Assembly (NCBI GenBank): GCA_001701105.1
Contig: DAAI01000054.1
Location: 1,280 to 15,245, forward strand
Direction: 5' to 3'
From: Bacteroidales bacterium GP1
GTDB taxonomy: Bacteria; Bacteroidota; Bacteroidia; Bacteroidales; Muribaculaceae
Length of the DNA stretch: 13,966 bases
Below the pieces are notes generated by a model that worked only from the letters and a program-made list of their open reading frames with translations, did not search any database and was not told the DNA's origin. Shown in pieces: positions 1 through 5,948 of the stretch (position 1 is its first letter; the number at the start of each line of letters is the position of its first letter). A program made the position numbers and the translations under genes.

Positions 1-6
1 CTGTAA

Positions 7-1458
7 GATCATAGGCATCTACATTTTCCTTCGGCTGTAGGCTGCGTGGAATACACCATGGAGCGCGAGGGACCGGAGTCATGCAATACTTATAATATGC
101 TCAAGCTGGCCGAGGGACTATTTCGCATTAACCCTCATGCCCGCTATACCGATTTCTACGAGCGCGCCCTTTATAACCATATCCGCTCCACGCAGCATCC
201 GGAGCATGGCGGGTTCGTATATTTCACTTCAATGCGACCTCGCCATTACCGTAATTACTCCACTCCGAACAATGCGATGTGGTGCTGTGTGGGTACAGGC
301 ATGGAAAATCATGGCAAATACGGTGAATTTATTTATGCGCATTCCGGAAAGGATTTATATGTGAATCTTTTCATTCCTTCCGAGCTAAACTGGAAAGAAA
401 AGGGCATCAAGGTTACGCAGACCAACGATTTTCCTGCCGAGGAGGCTACCACGCTTACTTTCGACATGAAAAAAAGCAACGATTTTACTTTGAAAATACG
501 CCGTCCTCACTGGCTGGCTGTAGAAAAGCCGGAAGTATTTATCAATGATAAGCCCTTCACGGATTACTCCATTACTCCGGATTCCTATATCACCATTACC
601 CGGAAATGGAAAAGAGGAGATCACCTGCGCATATCGCTCCCGATGAGGAATTATGTGGAGTCAATGCCAAACGTGCCTGATTATCTTTCTATCCTCCACG
701 GACCCGTGACGCTTGCATCACGCGCCGGCACCGAAGACCTTGCCGGACTCGTGGCCGACGACAGCCGATGGGGTCATATTGCCCACGGCAAATTACTTCC
801 ACTTTATGAAGCCCCTATACTCAATGGAAATAAAGAGGAAGTAGAGAAGCGCGTGGAAAATATGAAACCAATAGATGGAAAGCCCCTTCATTATATAGTG
901 CCGGGTATATTTATCCAGGAAGAATATGCCGACCTTGAACTCGAACCCTTCTCCGGCATCCACGATTGCAGATATTCCCTCTATTGGCAGGCTATGGACA
1001 AGGAAAGCTATGAAGACAATATGGAGCGCCTGGCCCTTGCCGAAAAGGAAAGCCTGCGCGTAGACAGCCTTACTGTCGATATGATCACCCTCGGCGAACA
1101 GCAGCCCGAGGCCGACCATCAGATGAAAGAGGCCGTGAGCGATAAAGGGTATTACGAGAATGAAAGTATCCGCACTATTCATCCCAACGGCTATATTACC
1201 TTTACATTGACCACCGACACTACCTCACCATTAAGCCTTGATCTCCAGATATTGGGCGACGATATGCCGGTGATAAGCATCGATGGAAAAGAGATAGAGG
1301 CCGAACCCAGCATTTCCCTCCCTGATGCCAAAGGATTCCGTCATGCCGCCTACCGTCTGCCTGAAGATTTGGGAGCATCGGCAGTGGTGACACTCCGTCC
1401 GCAAAGTGGAAAAAGAGTGGGAGGTATCCATGCAGTACGGCTTATAAAGTGTGAATAA
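7..1458 (+). CDS. GH127 (DUF1680) beta-L-arabinofuranosidase-type glycosidase, 3' part
   Basis: This is the C-terminal two thirds of a GH127-family enzyme, which releases beta-L-arabinofuranose from plant glycans. The family's zinc/cysteine site is visible: GPESCNTYNMLKL (bases 73-111, Glu and Cys ligands) and MWCCVGTG with the paired cysteines at 283-288, the first being the family nucleophile. A beta-sandwich follows, then a segment like DUF4986 (EPFSGIHDCRYSLYW, about 946-990) and a C-terminal sandwich opening with LGEQQPEADH (1090-1119). There is no real start here: GTG at 46 and ATG at 58 lie inside the conserved domain, and an in-frame TAA sits at 4-6. From base 22 on (HFPSAVGC) the sequence resembles homologues as I remember them, but bases 1-21 do not encode the expected REH residues just before it. 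Either the gene is broken here or the window edge is a junction or assembly artefact. Terminator at 1550-1581. Confidence 0.85.
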   Translation, partial: DHRHLHFPSAVGCVEYTMEREGPESCNTYNMLKLAEGLFRINPHARYTDFYERALYNHIRSTQHPEHGGFVYFTSMRPRHYRNYSTPNNAMWCCVGTGMENHGKYGEFIYAHSGKDLYVNLFIPSELNWKEKGIKVTQTNDFPAEEATTLTFDMKKSNDFTLKIRRPHWLAVEKPEVFINDKPFTDYSITPDSYITITRKWKRGDHLRISLPMRNYVESMPNVPDYLSILHGPVTLASRAGTEDLAGLVADDSRWGHIAHGKLLPLYEAPILNGNKEEVEKRVENMKPIDGKPLHYIVPGIFIQEEYADLELEPFSGIHDCRYSLYWQAMDKESYEDNMERLALAEKESLRVDSLTVDMITLGEQQPEADHQMKEAVSDKGYYENESIRTIHPNGYITFTLTTDTTSPLSLDLQILGDDMPVISIDGKEIEAEPSISLPDAKGFRHAAYRLPEDLGASAVVTLRPQSGKRVGGIHAVRLIKCE

Positions 1459-1549
1459 GCTGTCGATAACTCGTCGATAAGTGTTCATAACATCTTTATA
1501 AGTATTGGAAAACTTTTCATAAAATATATTGCTAATTCAAATAAAATTC

Positions 1550-1581
1550 AAAGGAAGATGGCTTCGCGACCATCTTCCTTT
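1550..1581 (+). terminator. Rho-independent terminator after the GH127 gene
   Basis: Perfect 12-bp stem, AAAGGAAGATGG (1550-1561) against CCATCTTCCTTT (1570-1581), with an 8-base loop. The descending arm runs into TTTT and then TCTGTTTATTAATT. It lies 91 bases after the glycosidase stop. The arms are nearly symmetrical with A before and T after, so it could also work on the minus strand. Confidence 0.75.
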
Positions 1582-1665
1582 TCTGTTTATTAATTACAAA
1601 AAGGTTATCTACAATTTTCATCCCATTTTTAAACATCCCAAGCAGCCTATGTCGATATTTTTTAT

Positions 1666-1673
1666 TAACTTTG
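1666..1673 (+). promoter_or_regulatory. Possible nadA promoter, -7 box
   Basis: TAACTTTG matches the Bacteroidales -7 consensus TAnnTTTG and is followed by CAATTG. No clear -33 TTTG element is visible about 20 bases upstream. If used, nadA would have a leader of about 210 bases that crosses the DnaA-box cluster. Confidence 0.35.
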
Positions 1674-1889
1674 CAATTGTCGACAGGATGTGCATAACAT
1701 CGGCATTCCGTTGATTAACAACACTGATAAGATTTATAATATGTAGATAACCGAGGCAATATATTCAATAAGTCAAAATTCCAAATTTTAAAGGAAAAAG
1801 TTATTGCATGTTATCTACACCCTTTATTGTTGTTGTATCATTTTATATTTTTATAATTTATTAAAACCTTAAACTAAAAAATAAATAAA

Positions 1890-2831
1890 ATGGAGTTCAA
1901 GGATCCTATCTCGCCGGCTGAAGAAATCCAACGATTGAAGAAAGAAAAAAATGCGCTTGTGATGGCTCATTACTATCAGCGCGATGAGATTCAGGAGGTG
2001 GCCGATTTCATAGGAGATTCGCTCGCGCTTGCCCGCAAGGCGGCAGAGACGGATGCGGATATAATAGTGATGTGCGGAGTGCATTTCATGGGAGAGACGG
2101 CAAAAATACTATGTCCGGATAAGAAGGTGCTTGTTCCGGATTTAGATGCGGGATGTTCGTTGGCCGATAGTTGCCCGGCCGCTGAATTTGCAGAATTCAT
2201 AAAGGAATATCCGGGGCATACGGTGATTTCCTATGTCAATACAACGGCGGCAGTAAAGACTCTTACCGACATTGTGGTGACATCCGGCAATGCGCGCAAG
2301 ATAGTTGAAGGGCTTCCGGAGGATGAAAAGATAATCTTCGGGCCCGACAGGAATCTGGGTGAATATATAAATTCAGTGACAGGGCGCAAGATGGTGTTAT
2401 GGGATGGAGCTTGCCATGTTCACGACCGCTTCTCTCTGCAGGGAATAGAGGATCTAAAGAAGACTCATCCGGATGCGAAAGTGCTGGTTCATCCTGAATG
2501 CCGACGTCCGTTGCAGCTTATTGCCGATAAAGTCGGTTCTACGGCCGCCCTGCTTGATTATGCCAAAAATTCAGATGCAGCAGAATTTATAGTTGTCACG
2601 GAGAGCGGAATCCTTTTCGAGATGCGTCGTAAATGTCCTGAAAAGACTTTCATTCCCGCGCCGCCTGATGAGCCGGGTTGCCGATGCAACGAATGCGATT
2701 ACATGAAGATGAACACCCTGGAGAAAGTGGCCCGCTGTCTGCGCGAGGAAAAGCCGGAGATAATAGTGCCGGAAGATGTGGCTGAAAAGGCAATACGACC
2801 GATAGAAAGGATGCTTGAACTCAGCAAATGA
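1890..2831 (+). CDS. nadA: Quinolinate synthase NadA
   Basis: NadA condenses iminoaspartate with dihydroxyacetone phosphate to quinolinate in cytoplasmic de novo NAD synthesis, using a [4Fe-4S] cluster. The 313-residue length is normal for the compact form. Conserved blocks run through the protein: MAHYYQ (25-30), DFIGDSL (39-45), YVNTTAAVKT (115-124), FGPDRNLGEY (150-159), HPEC (201-204) and VGSTA (215-219). Cluster ligands by alignment with known NadA proteins are Cys89 (DAGCSLAD), Cys175 (GACHVH) and Cys269 in CRCNECDYMKMNTLE, a region that also carries a CxxC pair. The ATG at 1890 follows an A-rich stretch typical of Bacteroidales and puts the N-terminus in the right place. nadB and nadC, its usual pathway partners, are not adjacent. 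The RNA methyltransferase starts 7 bases after its stop, so the two are probably cotranscribed. Confidence 0.96.
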   Translation: MEFKDPISPAEEIQRLKKEKNALVMAHYYQRDEIQEVADFIGDSLALARKAAETDADIIVMCGVHFMGETAKILCPDKKVLVPDLDAGCSLADSCPAAEFAEFIKEYPGHTVISYVNTTAAVKTLTDIVVTSGNARKIVEGLPEDEKIIFGPDRNLGEYINSVTGRKMVLWDGACHVHDRFSLQGIEDLKKTHPDAKVLVHPECRRPLQLIADKVGSTAALLDYAKNSDAAEFIVVTESGILFEMRRKCPEKTFIPAPPDEPGCRCNECDYMKMNTLEKVARCLREEKPEIIVPEDVAEKAIRPIERMLELSK

Positions 2832-2838
2832 GGTATTA

Positions 2839-3384
2839 ATGATGGAGCGCAGGAAGAAAAACATCGCCGAACTCACCCTTATGAGCGCGCGCAGTTTCAG
2901 GGAGATGGAAAAATTTCCTTTGCGTGTGCTGGCCGACAATGTGAGGTCGCTCTACAACATCGGCTCCCTTTTTCGGGTGGGGGATGTATTCCGTATCGAT
3001 TCCCTCATACTTTGTGGCATCACCGGCTGTCCGCCACATCCTGAAATTTCAAAGACCGCATTAGGAGCTGAAGAAACAGTGGAATGGAGCCATGCTGCCG
3101 ATGCCTATGCCGAATCATGCAGGCTTAAGAAAGAGGGGTGGAAAATATGTGTGCTTGAGCAAACTCACGGAAGCGTGCCGTTGCCGGATTTCCGTGCTGT
3201 GGAAAATGAAAGATACGTGCTGGTAATAGGAAATGAAGTCAAGGGAGTGGATCAGCGGATAGTTGACATTGCCGATGTGGTGCTTGAGATTCCCCAGTTT
3301 GGGACAAAGCATTCCCTGAATGTAGCTTCCTCAGCTTCAATAGCCATTTATTCCCTCACGCTGTCTCTCCTTAAAGTAAATTGA
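2839..3384 (+). CDS. SpoU/TrmH-family RNA 2'-O-ribose methyltransferase
   Basis: A cytoplasmic SPOUT-class enzyme that methylates a ribose 2'-OH of tRNA or rRNA using S-adenosylmethionine. All three SpoU motifs are present in the 181-residue product: motif 1 DNVRSLYNIGSLFR with its Asn and Arg, motif 2 LVIGNEVKGVD, and motif 3 EIPQFGTKHSLNVASSASI, which forms the trefoil knot and cofactor site. It is the minimal form without an N-terminal substrate-binding domain, so the target nucleotide cannot be read from sequence. The frame is open further upstream to a TTG inside nadA, but ATG at 2839 (or 2842) is preferred because GAGG at 2830-2833 lies at ribosome-binding distance and the start then falls just after the nadA stop. 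Its end faces the convergent hydrolase gene with only 14 bases between them. Confidence 0.92.
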   Translation: MMERRKKNIAELTLMSARSFREMEKFPLRVLADNVRSLYNIGSLFRVGDVFRIDSLILCGITGCPPHPEISKTALGAEETVEWSHAADAYAESCRLKKEGWKICVLEQTHGSVPLPDFRAVENERYVLVIGNEVKGVDQRIVDIADVVLEIPQFGTKHSLNVASSASIAIYSLTLSLLKVN

Positions 3385-3398
3385 CCATAAAGATGCGG

Positions 3399-4313
3399 CT
3401 ATCGGAGAGAAAGGCGTGTGCCGGGACGATCCTTTGCCCGCGGATTTAGAGTCTTTAGGGAAGATAGCTTCATGCCATAGCGTTGAGCCACGGAATGCAT
3501 TGACTCTCCGTCGCCTATCACGGCATAATCCACATTAGCAGGCGCGGATTCATGCTTTTCCTGCAGATAGACTTCTTCCCAGTCTTTTATAGGGCGATCT
3601 TTCTCTATGTCATTAATGGCCATCAATTTCTTCATATCAATTTTAAATTCCTTGGCGATAGAAGAATAAGTATCTCCGGGAGCTGCAATCACATAGTGTA
3701 GCCCACGGCTTTTGCGCACCGGATGCGACGCAGCGAGGGCAGCCTGGATAAACAATACTGTCTCCTCATCATCATGTAGTCGCGGCGTGTCGTAGAGATA
3801 AAGGGCGTATCGTTCGATGATTGTGATAAGGCGCGAGGCATAGTTAGGATCAGTGGCATAGCCACATTTTTTTAGTTCAGTGGCCCATCCCTTGTAATCG
3901 AGAGGGTCGAGTTTAAATAAGGACTCATAACGCTTTCTAAGCAGAAATTTTGAATGGTCGGAAAAACTATGCTGCGGCGACTCATAGACTCGGAAGCATT
4001 CATTAGGGGCGTCGTCATTACGGAGCAAGGTGTCGCCGGTCCAATCCTTATGGCATTTTATTCCAAAATGATTGTTGCCTTCGCGGGCCATGCGCGACAT
4101 TCCCGCCCCGCTCTCCAGAAGACCCTGCGCAAGCGTGATGGAGGCCGGAATGCCGTGGAGATGTTGCTGCTCAACGGCAAGGTCGCAATATTTTTCTATA
4201 TAATCGCTATATTTATCGGCCTTAGCTGTAAGGAGCCCCGAAAGGAAAAATATTGTCAGAGTTATTACTCTCATAAAATGGGTTTGCATTTGATAGAAAC
4301 GCATTTTCATCAC
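3399..4313 (-). CDS. Secreted GH73 glucosaminidase with two LysM repeats
   Basis: A peptidoglycan hydrolase that cleaves the glycan backbone next to N-acetylglucosamine, exported to the envelope. From the first Met, a hydrophobic signal segment runs over residues 14-31 (MRVITLTIFFLSGLLTAKA); starts at Met4, Met9 or Met14 are also possible, and Met14 gives the most normal signal peptide. The catalytic GH73 domain spans about 35-175, with the general-acid Glu67 in LAQGLLESGAGMS, followed by NNHFGIKCHKDWTG and CGYATDPNYASRL, which are hallmarks of the family. Two LysM glycan-binding repeats follow (about 206-250 and 263-303), each opening with YxVxxGxx-type sequence. Catalytic domain first and LysM second is the standard Bacteroidales arrangement. 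It runs convergent to the methyltransferase and divergent from the lipoprotein, with an 84-base shared upstream region in which I see no clear promoter. Confidence 0.9.
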   Translation of the reverse strand: MMKMRFYQMQTHFMRVITLTIFFLSGLLTAKADKYSDYIEKYCDLAVEQQHLHGIPASITLAQGLLESGAGMSRMAREGNNHFGIKCHKDWTGDTLLRNDDAPNECFRVYESPQHSFSDHSKFLLRKRYESLFKLDPLDYKGWATELKKCGYATDPNYASRLITIIERYALYLYDTPRLHDDEETVLFIQAALAASHPVRKSRGLHYVIAAPGDTYSSIAKEFKIDMKKLMAINDIEKDRPIKDWEEVYLQEKHESAPANVDYAVIGDGESMHSVAQRYGMKLSSLKTLNPRAKDRPGTRLSLR

Positions 4314-4397
4314 GGGTTATTATGAATAGCGTTAAACTTCCTATTGAAATGCAACAATAAGTAATAGAAGCCGTTTTTTATAAAAATAAAGATATTG

Positions 4398-5825
4398 ATG
4401 AAAGCAATCCTACGGGCATTAGTTACGACAGTCTCCATTTTGGTAATAATGGTGGCCTCCATGCTGCCGACCTCCTGCATATCGGATGATGTCACCACAT
4501 CGCCTGCCAACATACTGAGTTTTTCGCGCGACACAGTGAGTTTCGATACCATCTTCACCGACCTCGGCACGCCCACGGCACGCCTTGTGGTGCATAACCG
4601 CGCTTCAAAATCAGTAATAATATCCTCCATCCGATTTAGTGAAAACGACAGTCATTTTCGTATGAATGTAGATGGAGTGAGCGGTTCGGATTTCCGTGAT
4701 GTAGAGATAAGGGGTAAAGATTCAATATATGTCTTTATAGAATGTAAAGTGCCTGAGCAGCCGGTGAATGAACCCGTATTAGTGGAAGATAAGATAGAAT
4801 TTATCACCAATGGAGTGACTCAGAGTGTGCTGCTTGAGGCATGGGGGCAGAATGTAACCCGGCTGCGGGGAGTGATGCTTACCGAGGATACGCGTTTCAC
4901 TACCGAGCGCCCGTATGTGGTGTATGATTCCTTGATAGTTGGAGCGGGCGCGACCCTTACAATAGATCCGGCCGTAAAGCTCCTTTTCCATGACAAAGCA
5001 TATCTACGCGTTTATGGCACGCTGCATGCCTGTGGACTGCCGGGAAAAATGATAGATATGCGGGGCGACCGCCTCGACAATGTGCTTCCCAACGTAAGTT
5101 ATGATATAATGTCGGGGCAATGGAAAGGCATTTCGATAGCGCCGGAATCTTTTGGCAATAGAATGGAATACGTGGATATGCGCAGCACGGTGAATGGCTT
5201 GAGCGTGGATTCATGTGCCGATTTGTCACGCCGGAAATTATCACTCCTTAATTCTTGGCTTCATAATTCGCAGCGTAATGTGCTCGATGTGAAATACGCT
5301 AAAATAGAGGCCACCGGCTGTTGCTTCTCGGAAAGCGCAGCGGCCGTGGTAAGCCTCGCAGGGGGAGAGGCTGAGTTTCTACAATGCACTTTTGCCAATT
5401 ATTATCTTTTTTCATCCATTCATCAGCCTATCGTGGTGCTTGCCAATCTTAAGGAGGAAGAAGCGAATGCAACGGAAGCGCCGCTGATGAAAGCGCGTTT
5501 TTATAATTCCATAATATATGGACTCCCTGCGGGGCTGGAGCCGGAGAATCTTGAAGGATCGGATGTGATATTCAGAAATGTCTCTTTCAAGGAAGAGGGT
5601 ACCGACGATGATAACTTTATAAATTGTCTTTGGGACACGGATCCGATGTTCTATACCGTAAGAGAAGATTACTATTTCAATTATCGTTTGCAGCCTGATT
5701 CACCGGTAAAGGAATCAGGCGATCCTGCACTGCTCACTCCCGCTTCGCTTGTAGATATTGATGGAGTGAATCGCCTTGAGAACGGCAATCCTTCTCTCGG
5801 AGCCTATCAATTCGTAAAAAAATAA
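4398..5825 (+). CDS. Putative outer-surface lipoprotein with beta-helix fold
   Basis: A 475-residue protein of a conserved but uncharacterised Bacteroidales type. The N-terminus has a hydrophobic segment (about 5-25) ending in LPTSC, which reads as a lipobox with acylated Cys27. The next region, SFSRDTVSFDTIFTDLGTP through the VLLEAWGQ area, resembles an Ig-like/ASPM-type module. The second half (about 170-440) contains repeated short strands with GTL and CxF-type turns, and ends with the LVDIDGVNR...PSLGAYQF pattern typical of right-handed beta-helix proteins of the pectate-lyase superfamily. No polysaccharide-lyase active site could be identified, so a binding or structural role is as likely as an enzymatic one. 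The upstream TTG at 4395 is less likely than ATG 4398, which directly precedes a Lys-containing signal peptide. A hairpin follows the gene at 5837-5867. Confidence 0.8.
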   Translation: MKAILRALVTTVSILVIMVASMLPTSCISDDVTTSPANILSFSRDTVSFDTIFTDLGTPTARLVVHNRASKSVIISSIRFSENDSHFRMNVDGVSGSDFRDVEIRGKDSIYVFIECKVPEQPVNEPVLVEDKIEFITNGVTQSVLLEAWGQNVTRLRGVMLTEDTRFTTERPYVVYDSLIVGAGATLTIDPAVKLLFHDKAYLRVYGTLHACGLPGKMIDMRGDRLDNVLPNVSYDIMSGQWKGISIAPESFGNRMEYVDMRSTVNGLSVDSCADLSRRKLSLLNSWLHNSQRNVLDVKYAKIEATGCCFSESAAAVVSLAGGEAEFLQCTFANYYLFSSIHQPIVVLANLKEEEANATEAPLMKARFYNSIIYGLPAGLEPENLEGSDVIFRNVSFKEEGTDDDNFINCLWDTDPMFYTVREDYYFNYRLQPDSPVKESGDPALLTPASLVDIDGVNRLENGNPSLGAYQFVKK

Positions 5826-5836
5826 CTTACCATTAC

Positions 5837-5867
5837 TTTATCATTATGCTCCCTGCATAATGATAAA
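5837..5867 (+). terminator. Hairpin, probable terminator of the lipoprotein gene
   Basis: Perfect 13-bp inverted repeat, TTTATCATTATGC (5837-5849) against GCATAATGATAAA (5855-5867), with a 5-base loop, starting 11 bases after the stop codon. It lacks an immediate U-tract; a run of seven T begins about 10 bases later (5878-5884). Confidence 0.5.
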
Positions 5868-5877
5868 AGATAATTAA

Positions 5878-5919
5878 TTTTTTTAATTTTCCAACCATTT
5901 GGTTGGAAAATTAAAAAAA
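5878..5919. repeat. Perfect 19-bp dyad upstream of the C13 protease
   Basis: Left arm 5878-5896 and right arm 5901-5919 are exact reverse complements (core TTTTAATTTTCCAACC / GGTTGGAAAATTAAAA) around the 4-base loop ATTT. It is followed by A-runs rather than T-runs, which argues against a simple forward terminator. The right arm overlaps the position of a -33 element for the promoter at 5927-5934, so it may be an operator. A bidirectional terminator is the alternative. Confidence 0.6.
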
Positions 5920-5934
5920 ATTATGCTTACTTTG
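5903..5934 (+). promoter_or_regulatory. Probable promoter of the C13 protease gene
   Basis: TTACTTTG at 5927-5934, one base off TAnnTTTG and followed by CAAC as in many Bacteroidales promoters, with TTGG at 5903-5906 about 20 bases upstream as a possible -33 element. Transcription would begin near 5940, leaving only about 9 bases before the ATG at 5949 and about 21 before the in-frame ATG at 5961. This favours 5961 as the true start. Confidence 0.5.
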
Positions 5935-5948
5935 CAACATCTAACCAA

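Larger units (their letters stand above)
1461..1889. other. Candidate replication origin (oriC): DnaA-box cluster plus AT-rich tract
   Basis: This gene-free gap holds seven DnaA-box-like 9-mers (consensus TTATNCACA). Plus-strand boxes are TTATCTACA at 1605-1613 and 1811-1819. Minus-strand boxes are TTATCTACA at 1742-1750, TTATGCACA at 1689-1697 (perfect match to the consensus), TTATCGACA at 1461-1469, TTATCGACG at 1472-1480 and TTATGAACA at 1482-1490. Six of the seven are preceded by G, so GTTATCTACA occurs three times exactly within 216 bases. From about 1821 to the nadA start the sequence is almost pure A/T, the expected form of a DNA unwinding element beside DnaA boxes. Strand composition changes across the gap from C-rich to G-rich. 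dnaA is not in the window, and TTATCTACA differs from the classical TTATCCACA at one base, so this is an inference. The alternative is a DnaA-titrating or regulatory cluster. Confidence 0.55.

Noticed and set aside
1529..1714. 61-codon open frame between the glycosidase and nadA
   Set aside because: It crosses the terminator and the DnaA-like boxes and its product has no protein-like pattern.
1674..1889. Riboswitch controlling nadA
   Set aside because: No stable, conserved-looking stem set or NAD-riboswitch motif was seen; the DnaA-box reading explains the repeats better.
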